Source: an uncultured Lachnospiraceae bacterium (GTDB taxonomy: Bacteria > Bacillota > Clostridia > Lachnospirales > Lachnospiraceae). From it: a stretch of 64,000 nucleotides of DNA. The notes beneath the pieces are model-generated. The model was given only the letters and a program-made list of their open reading frames with translations. It ran no database searches and was not told the DNA's origin. Shown here one piece after another: positions 15,823-25,267 of this stretch (position 1 is its first letter; each line of letters begins with the position of its first letter). The stretch spans positions 1 to 64,000 of the forward strand of contig CAJUEX010000015.1 of assembly GCA_910585715.1 (NCBI GenBank), written 5' to 3'. The translations under genes and the position numbers were made by a program.

Positions 15823-18468
15823 ATGAATGTAAAAAACAAAGGCTGTATACGCCGCCTTGCCTTCAGGCAGTTAAAGGCTGCAAAAATGCGCAATATCATT
15901 GCGATTTTTGCCATTGCCCTGACAACCCTGCTTTTCACGTCACTTTTTACCATTTCCCTGTCCATCAATGCAAGCTTTGAGGAATACCAGTTCCGGCAGG
16001 CAGGGGGATACTGCCACGGAACCTTTAAGGATGTGGATGAAAGCAAGCAGCAGGCTCTTGCCGCCCACAAAAAGGTAAAGGCTTATGGAATGCGTACCGT
16101 GTGCGGGTTCATCATGGAGCCTCCCTTTGCAAAAATACCGGCGGAGCTAAGCTGGATGGATGACAATTGTGCCAAATGGTCTTATGTTTCTCCAATGGAA
16201 GGCCGTCTGCCAAAGGAAAAGAATGAAATCGCCATGGATACGCTGGCGCTGGAAAAGCTGGGAATACCGGCAGAGCTTGGAGCTGAGGTGGAGCTTACTT
16301 ATGGGATAGAAAGCAAAAAAGGCGGCATACCTGAGGAACGCACTGACAGCTTTACACTGGTGGGCTTTTGGGAATACGATAAACTGTCTCCGGTGCACTA
16401 TATGAATGTGTCACAGGAATATGTAAAGCAGGCAGAGGCGGATTATGTGGCAGCAGGCGGTGTGCCCTTCCGTTCTGATATGAATGTAATGCTTGCCTCC
16501 AGCATCAATATCCGGGGCGTCATGGAAGGAATCGACAGGGACCTTGGATATCAGTGGGAGGACAGGGAGGCAGAAAACTGTGTCCGCATCGGCGTAAACT
16601 GGGGATATTCAGCCTCCGAACTGGGCTCTTCCATGGACCCGGCAGTTGTTCTGGCAATGGCTGCATTTCTCTTGCTTGTGATTTTTACCGGTTATCTGAT
16701 TATTTATAATATATTCCGGATTTCCGTAAGCAGCGACGTGCGTTTTTACGGACTGTTAAAGACAATCGGCACTACCCCGAGACAGTTAAAACGAATGATA
16801 CGCTGTCAGGCATTATTTCTCTCCGTTGTGGGGATTCCCATTGGATTTTTAGGGGGCTATGGCGTGGGCAGTGTTTTGACACCAATAGTCATGTCAACCA
16901 CAACGATGGCTGAGGGCGGAACGATTAGTACATCTCCGGTAATTTTTCTGTCTGCAGGCATATTTGCCCTGATTACGGTGCTGATTTCCTGTACCCGTCC
17001 GGGCAGGATGGCGGTAAAGATATCGCCGGTGGAAGCAGTCCGTTATACGGAATCAAAAGCCGGAAAGAAAAAGAGCCGCGCTACAAGGGGAGCTTCCCTG
17101 CCTAAGATGGCATTTGCCAATTTAGGGCGCAGCCGGACAAAAACGGCGCTTGTGCTGCTTTCCTTATCTCTGGCGGTGATTCTTTTAAACAGCGTGTATG
17201 CCCTTACAAAAGGCTTTGATATGGAAAAGTATGTAAGCCACAATACGGTTGCGGATTTTATTGTGGGGAAAACCGACTATTTCCGGTTTCAGGCATATTC
17301 TCCGGAGGCAGGACTGCAGGAGGATGTGATAGAGGAAATTGAAAAAAATACAGAACATTCTCTGGCGGGCTGCGGGTATGGAGTGTCCGGCGTAACAAAC
17401 TGCTATGTGACAGAGCAGCAATGGCTGGATAGCCAGTATCTTTCTCTTTCGGGAGATTTGGCAAAAGAATATCTGGCTGCCCAGACAAGGAGGGGCTCAC
17501 TGGTAGAGAGCAATATACTTTTAGAGGGATTGGATGAAGCCCTGTTTGAAAAGCTGGAAGTCATAGAGGGAGATATTGCTCCGCTTTTTCAGGAAGACAG
17601 TCATAATATTGCCATTGCAGCAGGGGTGGATGACTATGGGAATGTTTACGGAAACCCTCCCCGGGTTGGCACTAAAATTCCGGTAAGCTATGTGGAAGAA
17701 GGTCACTGGTATGACAGCAGGACAGGAGAGCTCTGTGATGAAGACACCCCGGAGGAATATCTGGAGTGGCGGGTCATAAAGGAAAAGGAAGTAGAATATA
17801 ATGTGTGCGCCATTGTAACGGTTCCTTACTGCATGAGTTACCGTTTTGCCAAGGATGGTCTGGAAGCGGTGCTTCCTAAGGAGACTTTGGAGAAGGACAG
17901 TGGCTTGGAACTCTTCCCAATGCTTTATATGTTTGATACGCCGGATGAAGTGTCGGAGGCGGAAGCTGAAGAATTTCTGGCGGATTACACGGCAGGGGAA
18001 AGCTCGGGCATGATGTATGAGAGCAAAAAGACGATTCGGGAGGATTTTGAAAGCTTCCGGAATATGTTCCTGATTGTAGGCAGCGTGTTAAGCTTTGTGG
18101 TGGGCCTTGTAGGAGTGCTTAATTTCTTTAACGCCATATTGACCGGAATTTTAAGCCGCAGGCGGGAATTTGCCATGCTGCAGTCAGTAGGCATGACCGG
18201 AAGGCAGTTAAAGACCATGCTTGTTTATGAAGGAATGCTTTATGCCTTTGGCGCCGTTCTGCTTTCGCTGGTTTTATCCATTGCAGCAGAACCCCTTGCA
18301 GGGCATGTGATGGAAAATATGTGGTGGTTCTTTTCCTTTAAGTTTACCTTGATGCCAATGGTCATTATCGTACCGGCATTTTTGGTGCTGGGTGTGGTAT
18401 TGCCGTTAATTATTTATCATTTTGCTGCAAAGAAATCCATTGTGGAAAGGCTTAGGGAGAATGAATGA
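15823..18468 (+). CDS. Large FtsX-family ABC permease with two FtsX domains
   Basis: An 881-residue membrane protein. A first membrane helix (about 20-45) is followed by an extracytoplasmic region (about 46-280) and an FtsX domain with three helices (about 280-405). A second membrane helix (about 440-460) is followed by a second extracytoplasmic region (about 465-740) and a terminal FtsX domain (about 745-875; SRRREFAMLQSVGMTGRQL). Single-gene double-FtsX permeases of this size pair with one ATPase. Likely substrate: a peptide antibiotic or envelope lipid/protein; the substrate cannot be read from the sequence. Confidence 0.9.
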   Translation: MNVKNKGCIRRLAFRQLKAAKMRNIIAIFAIALTTLLFTSLFTISLSINASFEEYQFRQAGGYCHGTFKDVDESKQQALAAHKKVKAYGMRTVCGFIMEPPFAKIPAELSWMDDNCAKWSYVSPMEGRLPKEKNEIAMDTLALEKLGIPAELGAEVELTYGIESKKGGIPEERTDSFTLVGFWEYDKLSPVHYMNVSQEYVKQAEADYVAAGGVPFRSDMNVMLASSINIRGVMEGIDRDLGYQWEDREAENCVRIGVNWGYSASELGSSMDPAVVLAMAAFLLLVIFTGYLIIYNIFRISVSSDVRFYGLLKTIGTTPRQLKRMIRCQALFLSVVGIPIGFLGGYGVGSVLTPIVMSTTTMAEGGTISTSPVIFLSAGIFALITVLISCTRPGRMAVKISPVEAVRYTESKAGKKKSRATRGASLPKMAFANLGRSRTKTALVLLSLSLAVILLNSVYALTKGFDMEKYVSHNTVADFIVGKTDYFRFQAYSPEAGLQEDVIEEIEKNTEHSLAGCGYGVSGVTNCYVTEQQWLDSQYLSLSGDLAKEYLAAQTRRGSLVESNILLEGLDEALFEKLEVIEGDIAPLFQEDSHNIAIAAGVDDYGNVYGNPPRVGTKIPVSYVEEGHWYDSRTGELCDEDTPEEYLEWRVIKEKEVEYNVCAIVTVPYCMSYRFAKDGLEAVLPKETLEKDSGLELFPMLYMFDTPDEVSEAEAEEFLADYTAGESSGMMYESKKTIREDFESFRNMFLIVGSVLSFVVGLVGVLNFFNAILTGILSRRREFAMLQSVGMTGRQLKTMLVYEGMLYAFGAVLLSLVLSIAAEPLAGHVMENMWWFFSFKFTLMPMVIIVPAFLVLGVVLPLIIYHFAAKKSIVERLRENE

Positions 18469-18501
18469 CATAAGAATATAAAAGTATAAGAGTATAAAAG
18501 C

Positions 18502-18546
18502 AATGGGTCGGAAATCCGGGAAGCAGGTTTCCGGCCCGTTGTTTTT
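18502..18546 (+). terminator. Terminator after the FtsX permease
   Basis: A 13-bp stem with G-T wobbles (18502-18514 with 18528-18540) and a following T-tract. It closes the regulator-transporter operon and lies just beyond the end of the converging DUF3788 gene. Confidence 0.8.
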
Positions 18547-18577
18547 TGCAGGAAAATCTTTTGCAGGAATAAGAAAT

Positions 18578-18997
18578 TTAACTGTTTCTGCGAATTTGTA
18601 TAAAGCGTAAAATATCATCGTATAAACTTTCTTTATCTTCTAAATTAATCATCAGCCACCTTTGTCCATTTCCTTCTTTTGTTTGATTATATATATTTTG
18701 CATTTCAACCGTACATTCCGGAAGTATTTCCTCAACAAGTGGTTTTACTTTTTTGCCAATAACAATTAAAATTGTAAAATAACCTTCTCTTGGATATATG
18801 GTGCATAATGATTTTCCGGCTTTTTTGAATTTAACGTTCCAGCCTTTTTCCATACTGCATAAACTGTATTCTATTTTCTCGTTACATTTATATGTGTTCT
18901 TGATTTCTGAACAAAATTGCATGAAAACGGGATTTCTGACATATGCGCCTATTTCTTCAATGGTAGGAGGGGTATTTTTGTCTTGTAAATCAATCAT
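18578..18997 (-). CDS. DUF3788 family protein
   Basis: A 139-residue cytoplasmic protein on the minus strand, resembling the DUF3788 family: WNVKFKKAGKSLCTIYP, then a hydrophobic beta segment (YFTILIVIGKK) and an acidic C-terminus. The function of the family is not known. AAAGGA lies about 10 bases upstream of the ATG on the minus strand. It stands alone between two plus-strand units. Confidence 0.75.
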   Translation of the reverse strand: MIDLQDKNTPPTIEEIGAYVRNPVFMQFCSEIKNTYKCNEKIEYSLCSMEKGWNVKFKKAGKSLCTIYPREGYFTILIVIGKKVKPLVEEILPECTVEMQNIYNQTKEGNGQRWLMINLEDKESLYDDILRFIQIRRNS

Positions 18998-19116
18998 ATC
19001 ATATATTCCTTTAAAACTTGATTTGTCGCCATCGATAATATCAGAATTATATCATACAATTGTTTTTGATTAAAGGCATTTAAGTAAATTTAAGTTTATC
19101 AGGAAAGAGCAGTATT

Positions 19117-19150
19117 AAACACTTAGGGAAAGCCTAAGTGTTTTTCTTTT
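19117..19150. terminator. Intrinsic terminator hairpin without an obvious upstream plus-strand gene
   Basis: Perfect stem (19117-19127 with 19133-19143), short loop and T-rich tail on the plus strand, with A/T-rich sequence on the other side too. The nearest upstream gene is on the minus strand. It may insulate the DUF3788 promoter or be left from a lost gene. The rest of 18998-19317 holds only the promoter at 19252 and no further gene. Confidence 0.6.
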
Positions 19151-19251
19151 GCAGGAAAAAAATTTTCCATAAAATATGCGGGGGATAAACGTATCTTTAT
19201 AAAGTAATAAAAGTGTAATGGTTTGGTTGGGGGAAAAGGGATAAATATGGA

Positions 19252-19280
19252 TTGGAAAGTAAATTTTTTTTCGGTACACT
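19252..19280 (+). promoter_or_regulatory. Promoter of the lipoprotein gene
   Basis: TTGGAA (19252-19257), 17-bp spacer, TACACT (19275-19280), about 38 bp before the lipoprotein start codon. Confidence 0.45.
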
Positions 19281-19317
19281 AAATAATAAGGAAGAAATGA
19301 AAATGGAGGGAAAGAAG

Positions 19318-20163
19318 ATGAAGAAGAATAAAATGAGAATTTTGACGATAGTATTGATTGTTCTGGTTTTTGCAGGGATACTGACTGCCTGTGCCGGGAC
19401 GGAGGAATCCGGTGAAGCAGGGGTTTTTACAGAGGATGAGGCTATAAAAGGGGAAGGACAGAAAGGAAATGCAGAAAATACTTTGGAAAGCAATCAGGAA
19501 CAGGAAGTGACCTTCAGGGGAAAGCTGATTGAGAAAAGTGAAGAGAGCTGGCTGATTGCAAGTGATGGAACAGAAGGCATATTAGTGGTGCATGCTGCGG
19601 AATCGGATTTTATGGAAAACGGCAGAAGCCTTAAGGAGAATGAAATTGTGCCGGGAATGGTGGTGGAGGTTACTTTTAATGGAATCGTGCTGGAATCCTA
19701 TCCGGGACAGATTTATGCTTCCAAAATAGAAGTGGTCAGCCGGGAGGATGATATGGTGAGCCTGTATATGGATATATTAAAACAGGTTTATGAAGAGGAT
19801 GAAGGATTGAACGGGGATATCAGCATGGTTGCGGTGGACCTTTCCGGGGCTGACAATCTTTCAAAGGGGGAAAAGGATGCCATACTCTATAAGGCATGGC
19901 TTTTGTTTGGAATGGAAGTGATTCCGGGAACCTTTGAGGAATTAAAGGAACAGGGGTATATAACTCTGGATGAAAGTAATTTTCCATATTTTCCCACAGG
20001 AGTCCTGTTAGAGATAAAGACAGCGGAGCCAGAAGAGGACGGCTTCCGGTTTGAGGCGTCAAAGTGGAGGAGCGGCCTAGGGGCTATCTTTTTTACGGAT
20101 TGCAGGGCATGGAAAGAGGATGGGAAATATACGTTTGAGCTGGGGGGATTTGCGATTTCGTAG
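19318..20163 (+). CDS. Putative lipoprotein with a DUF3221-like domain
   Basis: A 281-residue exported protein. The signal peptide of 24-25 residues ends in the lipobox LTAC, so it should be membrane-anchored through Cys. After an acidic linker (about 27-60) comes an OB-like beta domain (about 62-140; VTFRGKLIEKSEESWLIASD and GMVVEVTFNGIVLES) resembling DUF3221 lipoproteins. The C-terminal 140 residues (starting MVSLYMDILKQVYEEDEGL) are not recognised. GGAGGG before ATG 19318 sets the start. Single-gene unit. Confidence 0.75.
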   Translation: MKKNKMRILTIVLIVLVFAGILTACAGTEESGEAGVFTEDEAIKGEGQKGNAENTLESNQEQEVTFRGKLIEKSEESWLIASDGTEGILVVHAAESDFMENGRSLKENEIVPGMVVEVTFNGIVLESYPGQIYASKIEVVSREDDMVSLYMDILKQVYEEDEGLNGDISMVAVDLSGADNLSKGEKDAILYKAWLLFGMEVIPGTFEELKEQGYITLDESNFPYFPTGVLLEIKTAEPEEDGFRFEASKWRSGLGAIFFTDCRAWKEDGKYTFELGGFAIS

Positions 20164-20240
20164 GAATAAGAATAAGCGTATATAAAACATGGTATTTCAA
20201 TTTGGAATTTCAAGACCATATTTGTTTTTCACGGAATAAC

Positions 20241-20268
20241 TTGATATAATTCATAAAAATGATACAAT
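20241..20268 (+). promoter_or_regulatory. Possible promoter upstream of the AlbA-like gene
   Basis: TTGATA (20241-20246), 16-bp spacer, TACAAT (20263-20268). The inverted repeat at 20266-20308 begins within its -10 region. Confidence 0.4.
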
Positions 20269-20308
20269 TTGCAATATAACATACAAATGAAAATGTTTAT
20301 TGCAAATT
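20266..20308. repeat. AT-rich inverted repeat at the promoter
   Basis: Left arm 20266-20282 and right arm 20293-20308 are complementary over 16 bp with one bulged T and a 10-base loop. It covers the predicted transcription start, so it could be an operator or a 5' hairpin. Between it and the next gene (20309-20490) there is only a short 37-codon frame from GTG 20335 with no recognisable identity. Confidence 0.6.
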
Positions 20309-20490
20309 ATTTGTTTTATTAGGAGCTACAAGGAGTGCGGACAGAAAGCGTACAGGAATTTCATTTTGCACTTAGCGGACTAATTCGGGAAGAGGTATTT
20401 TATACCATTTTGATGGAAAATATAGAAACAATAGTGAAAGTTTTTTAACTTGAGAATATAAGGATGTTTTATGAGTGGAGGATAAAAAGT

Positions 20491-21733
20491 ATGGCAGAAA
20501 GTCAAAATGTAGAATACAAAGAGTCATGGAGAGATGAATATCTGAAATGGGTATGTGGTTTTGCTAATGCGCAGGGAGGAAGTATTTATATTGGACTAAA
20601 TGATAACGGGGAGGCTGTTGGTGTGACCGAGTGTAAGAAACTCCTTGAGGATATTCCTAATAAAATTAAGGATACAATGGGGATTATTGCCGATGTAAAC
20701 TGCTTGGATAAAAATGGAAAACAATTTATTCAGATTATTGTAAATCCCAGTTCTTATCCGGTCAGTTATCGTGGAGAGTATCATTATCGAAGCGGAAGTA
20801 CAAAACAGCAACTCCGAGGCTCTGCACTGACGGAATTTCTTGTTAGAAAGACGGGATATCGATGGGATGCAGTTCCAATGGATAATGTTTCTGTTGTAGA
20901 TTTAGATATAGAGAGCTTTGAAATTTTTCGCCGGGAGGCAGTTCGTACAGAACGAATGACACGTAAAGATTTGGAGTGCACAAATGAGGAATTGCTCAAT
21001 AAGTTGGGATTGATTGTTGATGGGAAATTGAAAAGGGCAGCAGTTTTACTGTTTTATCGTAATCCGCAGCGTTTTTTTACTGGCTGTTATGTCAAAATCG
21101 GAAAATTTGAAATACTTAAAAGCAACTATTTCCTATGATAAAGAGGTACGGGTGGAAAGATACCCATATGCAAGGGAAGCAGTAAGAGAGGCGGTATATA
21201 ATGCGTTGATTCATTGTAAATGGGAGGACGGCATTCCGATTCAAATCCGAATAGAAGATGAGGCTATGTATATCAGCAATGCCTGCGTATTTCCAAGTGA
21301 CTGGACAATGGAAAATCTTATGAAAACCCATAATTCCAGACCATACAATCCAGATTTGGCGAATACATTTTTCAGAGCGGGGTATATAGAATCATGGGGA
21401 CGAGGTATACAAAAAATTTGTGAAGAATGTGATTTGATCGGTGCTCATGTACCGGAATATAGCATTCTTGGAGATGACATTACAGTCAAGTTTACTGCGG
21501 CCTCGACTAAGATTTCTAATAGGACAAATGATGTCCGAAAAGAAAGTGCCATGAATATGAAGGTTTTAGACCTTATAGCAGCTCAAACGGACATTTCATT
21601 GTCCGAAATAGCTGACCGTTTAGGAGTGTCATATAAAACGGTACAAAGGACAGTGGCAGACTTAAAAAAGCTTGGTGCTATCGAAAGAATTGGTGGAAGA
21701 AAAAAGGGATATTGGAGAATAAAAGAAATATGA
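20491..21733 (+). pseudogene. AlbA_2/Schlafen-like ATP-binding protein, internal deletion
   Basis: The first frame (20491-21138) encodes an AlbA_2 (Schlafen-like, divergent AAA-4) domain: VEYKESWRDEYLKWVCGFANAQ, then EDIPNKIKDTMGI and YHYRSGSTKQQLRG. It ends right after YVKIGKFE. The second frame (21089-21733) resumes at LKYLKATISYDKE and continues with REAVYNALIHCKWEDGIPI and GYIESWGRGIQKI. It ends in a winged-helix domain (LSEIADRLGVSYKTVQRTV). In family members some 25-30 residues join these parts, so an out-of-frame deletion near 21110 broke the gene. GGAGG precedes ATG 20491. Separate translation of both halves cannot be excluded. Confidence 0.8.
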
Positions 21734-21944
21734 AACGACATTACATTTTAATAATTGAAAATATGCATTAGGTAATTTATATACATGGGAAGATATAAAC
21801 AAGGGAAACTTTAAGGGAAAGCCACCTGCGATAAACTTAGTGTTTTCAAGGGTTGGCGGAGATTTTAATAACAAAATATAACAGCTGATATTAAAATATT
21901 TCCCTTAAAAATCATCAAATCACAATCGAAATTTAGGAGCAACA
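21734..21944 (+). other. Spacer with a short unrecognised coding remnant
   Basis: An open stretch ending near 21882 reads GNLYTWEDINKGNFKGK and continues about 20 codons to a stop, with no start codon or ribosome binding site. It looks like the tail of a lost gene but I do not recognise it. TAGGAGC near 21936 serves the next gene. Confidence 0.3.
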
Positions 21945-23633
21945 ATGAATATTGAACTGATAAGATTAACGATTGAATATAGAGAACAGTTATTTGAAAT
22001 GTTGACAGAGTGGAAGGATGATATTAATATAAATCATACGGATATGTCTCCATGGAAAATATGGGAACACTTTTCCCAAAAGGGATTTGAAAAAATGAGA
22101 AAAGAGGATTTTATTTGGAAAAAATCAAGTAACAAAAGATATACCGCTGTGCTGCGGGCAGCTCTGCTTTTATGCATATTCATGGCAATAGCTGTGATAC
22201 CCCTGAACCTGTTTCTGCTGCAGCTGCCTGAATGGATTTCCATATTGCTGTCCTTTGGGGTGGCCGTTTTTCTGGTGTTGATGTGGATGAAGGGGAAAGG
22301 AAAGACCGGCGGGAAGGCAGCTTTGTCTGTCCTTGGCATAATTGCAATCATTTTTTCTGTTTTTGGAAGCTATTGCAATCCATATTGGAACAGTATTTCT
22401 TTTAAAAGTAATGTGGATTGGTTTTGCGAAAATCCGGATTGTGAGCTTACCTATGAACAGGCAAGGGAGGACCTGGATTATGCCATGAAGTATTTGAAAA
22501 AAGTACATCCGGCATTTTATGATGGCGTTCCCGAAAAGCTTCAAGAGCAGTATGATTTGGCGGATGCTTATTTGCGGCAGGCAGATGTGATTACAGTAAA
22601 TGCTGCAGCGCAGCAGATTCAGGGCATTTGTTATCTGCTAAAGGATGCCCACACCAATATAGCGGTTAATTATCCGGATGAAAGATATATGAAGTATATT
22701 TATAAGCATAGGGAGGCAGGACATTCCTTAAAAGGAATAAACGGACGAACCTGGGAGCAGATGCTTGAAAACGATTCTCCTGCTTTCAACAAGGTCAGTT
22801 ATGAGGTAAAGGAATATGGAATAGAAAGGTTGTGGAATTATGTAAGCACTCTTCAGGGACTGTCCTATTTGGGCATATCAGTAAAGGAAGGTGTTGTTTA
22901 CAACTATGAGACCGAAAGCGGCCAAAAGGCTGACCAGTTTGCCGAAGAAAAGGACTTCCTGCCCTATGATGAGTATATGGCTTTTAATGGAATTGAGGAA
23001 GAGGACGGAAGCGGGACAGATGATTTTGTGTATTATGAAATAGATGAAAAACGAAATGCGGCTGTTTTGACTCTTTACTCCTGTACCTACAACAAACAAT
23101 ACAAAGATACGGTCAGAAACATGTTTCAGGAAGTAAAGGAAAAGGGAATTAAAAATGTTGCGGTTGACCTTAGAAATAACGGGGGAGGGGACTCCCGTGT
23201 GGCAAATGAATTCTTGAAGTATATAGATGTGGATTCCTATAAGGAATGGGCATGGGACTGGCGGCTTGGTTTTTTTAAGGCTGCCATACCGCAAAAAGAG
23301 ATACAGAATTCCAAATATGAGGCTTTGCTGTTTCAGGGAAATTTGTATGTGCTGACATCAGTTTATACATTCAGCTCAGCCATGAATTTTGCAGAGTATG
23401 TCAAGGATAACAGCATTGGCACGATTATCGGAGAAGCCTCAGGCAACGCTCCTGACAGCTACGGGGATATTTCTGTTTTTAAGTTGCCGAATTCCGGAGT
23501 CATCATGCAGGTTTCCACGAAAAAGTGGTACAGAACCGACAATAAGAGCGGATTGATTGAGCCGGATATTCCCTGTGACGAATGGGAAGCACTTGATTGT
23601 TTTTATAAAGAGTGTGAAAAGATATGTCGGTAA
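21945..23633 (+). CDS. Membrane S41 peptidase-like protein with a GNAT N-terminal fragment
   Basis: A 562-residue frame that looks chimeric. Residues 1-42 resemble the start of a GNAT acetyltransferase (EYREQLFEMLTEWKDDI, then a SPWKIW motif). About 65-140 holds two or three membrane helices. From about 165 on it resembles S41 (C-terminal processing-type) peptidases: VDLRNNGGGDSR in the middle and the catalytic-serine region TSVYTFSSAMNFAEYV followed by GTIIGEASGNAPDSYG. The ribosome binding site belongs to the GNAT-like part. Probably a membrane-anchored serine protease; whether the fusion is functional is unknown. Confidence 0.7.
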   Translation: MNIELIRLTIEYREQLFEMLTEWKDDININHTDMSPWKIWEHFSQKGFEKMRKEDFIWKKSSNKRYTAVLRAALLLCIFMAIAVIPLNLFLLQLPEWISILLSFGVAVFLVLMWMKGKGKTGGKAALSVLGIIAIIFSVFGSYCNPYWNSISFKSNVDWFCENPDCELTYEQAREDLDYAMKYLKKVHPAFYDGVPEKLQEQYDLADAYLRQADVITVNAAAQQIQGICYLLKDAHTNIAVNYPDERYMKYIYKHREAGHSLKGINGRTWEQMLENDSPAFNKVSYEVKEYGIERLWNYVSTLQGLSYLGISVKEGVVYNYETESGQKADQFAEEKDFLPYDEYMAFNGIEEEDGSGTDDFVYYEIDEKRNAAVLTLYSCTYNKQYKDTVRNMFQEVKEKGIKNVAVDLRNNGGGDSRVANEFLKYIDVDSYKEWAWDWRLGFFKAAIPQKEIQNSKYEALLFQGNLYVLTSVYTFSSAMNFAEYVKDNSIGTIIGEASGNAPDSYGDISVFKLPNSGVIMQVSTKKWYRTDNKSGLIEPDIPCDEWEALDCFYKECEKICR

Positions 23634-23701
23634 AAATTATGTACATATAGACAGACTAAGAGAAATGCAGGATAGTTAGAGCCTGAAAATTTTTAAGAAC
23701 T

Positions 23702-23741
23702 GCGCTGTTTCCCGAAAGACTTAAGACAGCACGCTTTTTTT
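23702..23741 (+). terminator. Probable terminator of the S41 gene
   Basis: GCGCTGT (23702-23708) pairs with ACAGCACGC (23726-23734) through a small bulge, followed by seven T residues. Confidence 0.5.
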
Positions 23742-23783
23742 ACAGATGATTATAAGAGTATTTTTTGGTCTGTATAATGTTTT

Positions 23784-24080
23784 CTAATTTCTCCCCGGTT
23801 TGTGCTTTTCCATCGGTTGTCTGCCTTGTGAGCAGCAGCTTACATGCTTATGGTGAAAAGACCATTCAAGGAAATTTTTCACATTCTCTTTCCCGGCTTT
23901 TAGAGATGAAACATAATACATGACGTTTAATTCCGGGTCACTCATAGGGATAAGCGTCCTGTGCGTCCCGTCGTTTCTCAAATCTCTTGACAGGGCTGAT
24001 ATAGTAGCTATGAAATTTTCAGTACGGTTTAAGTGCTGGGTAACATGCAGTATTTTTGCGGAATTTGTAACATTGAACAA
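23784..24080 (-). pseudogene. Possible C-terminal fragment of a LysR-type regulator
   Basis: A 98-codon minus-strand frame without a ribosome binding site. Segments such as LSRDLRNDGTHRTLIPMSD and MYYVSSLK...VKNFLEW resemble the end of a LysR effector domain, and no helix-turn-helix part is present. It abuts an aldo/keto reductase remnant on the other strand, a common neighbour of a divergently transcribed LysR gene. The identity is weak. Confidence 0.3.
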
Positions 24081-24235
24081 TGGAGTAAAAATGCCGATGG
24101 AAGGTTTTTGGAGTGTTTCAGGTGCCGGAGGCTGCGGTTTGTGAACAGGCTGTCAGTGATGCGCTTGCCGCAGGGGATCGCCTGATTGCAAATTCCTCTT
24201 ATGCATCGTTTTTTACCACTTATGTCATGATATAA
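24061..24235 (+). pseudogene. N-terminal remnant of an aldo/keto reductase gene
   Basis: FVTLNNGVKMPMEGF is the typical beginning of aldo/keto reductases. Frame is lost at a run of five T residues (24105-24109). Removing one T restores GVFQVPEAAVCEQAVSDALA followed by RLI, the expected continuation, up to a stop at 24233-24235. Only about 58 of the usual 280 residues remain; catalytic Tyr and Lys are absent. Clearly a decayed fragment. The interval 23742-24299 otherwise holds no intact gene. Confidence 0.7.
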
Positions 24236-24299
24236 GACAATAGCCTCCTTTTTGTGCTATTTTTTCTGTGTCAACATGAAAAACGAGGAGGATAAGAGG

Positions 24300-25199
24300 T
24301 TGGGAATACAAGTAAAACACTTAGTAAAGCAATACCATGAAAAAGAAGTTCTTAAAAAAATCAGTTTTGAAATCAATAAACCGGGAGTATATTTGATTGC
24401 TGGTCCAAATGGTTCCGGAAAAACTACATTATTGGAGATTCTGGCTGGAATGAGGGAAAAAACATCCGGTGAAATATCCATATTCGGAAATGCTCCGGGA
24501 AGTTTTGAGGCGAAAAGAAAAATTGGTTTTTTGTGTCAGCAAAATGCTTTGAGAAAGACATGTTACGTAAAAGAAGAGTTGCAACTGGTCAAAGAATTAT
24601 ATGATATCCCGAATATTGACATAATAGAATATCTAAAGGAGCTTGGATTGGGAGAGTATTACAACTTTAAGACAAAGAAGTTGTCCGGTGGTTTGAAGAG
24701 ACGAGTGTTGCTGGGAATGACAATGCTTCCAAGGCAGAAAGTGATTATTCTGGACGAGCCGGTATCCGGATTAGATACATTCAGCAGAAATGAAATCTGG
24801 AATATGATTATTGAATATGCGAAGAATAAAATTGTGATTGTTTCAGACCATTATCTAAATCAGGCAGCGCAATATTGTGATTATTTGTATTTACTTCATG
24901 AAGGAAATATTATTGCATCCGGGACTGTTGATCAGGTAAAGAAGACAATACCGGAATCCTATGTAATAAAAATGCATGAGAACGAATGCAAAAAGCTTGA
25001 AAATGCACTTAACAGTTTTCAGATAGGTTATGAAATAAGGGTTTCCGGAACCGTATGCAATTATTATATTGGAAAAGCTGAGCGGGATATCTTAAACAAA
25101 AGAGAAGAGTTTACGTATCAAATCTATAAAATGGACTTTGAAGATGTATATTTTTATTACACCGGAAGATACAGCAGTGAAGTGTCAAGTCAATTATGA
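24300..25199 (+). CDS. ABC transporter ATP-binding protein
   Basis: A 299-residue ATPase of the ABC-2 exporter type. Walker A GPNGSGKTT, signature LSGGLKRRVLLG, Walker B KVIILDEPVSGLD, H-loop VSDHYL; about 100 extra C-terminal residues follow, usual in this group. I place the start at TTG 24300, eight bases after AGGAGG (24286-24291); the upstream frame has no such site. The permease gene that follows has lost its C-terminal part, so a functional exporter is doubtful. Confidence 0.85.
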   Translation: MGIQVKHLVKQYHEKEVLKKISFEINKPGVYLIAGPNGSGKTTLLEILAGMREKTSGEISIFGNAPGSFEAKRKIGFLCQQNALRKTCYVKEELQLVKELYDIPNIDIIEYLKELGLGEYYNFKTKKLSGGLKRRVLLGMTMLPRQKVIILDEPVSGLDTFSRNEIWNMIIEYAKNKIVIVSDHYLNQAAQYCDYLYLLHEGNIIASGTVDQVKKTIPESYVIKMHENECKKLENALNSFQIGYEIRVSGTVCNYYIGKAERDILNKREEFTYQIYKMDFEDVYFYYTGRYSSEVSSQL

Positions 25200-25267
25200 A
25201 AAATGAATCGGCACCAGGGCTCCGTCATCTGCGGTGATACCTCGTGCCAAAGAAAGAGGAGATCAAA

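Noticed and set aside
20335..20448. Short frame before the AlbA-like gene
   Set aside because: 37 codons with unclear start and no known motif; described only as a possible remnant.
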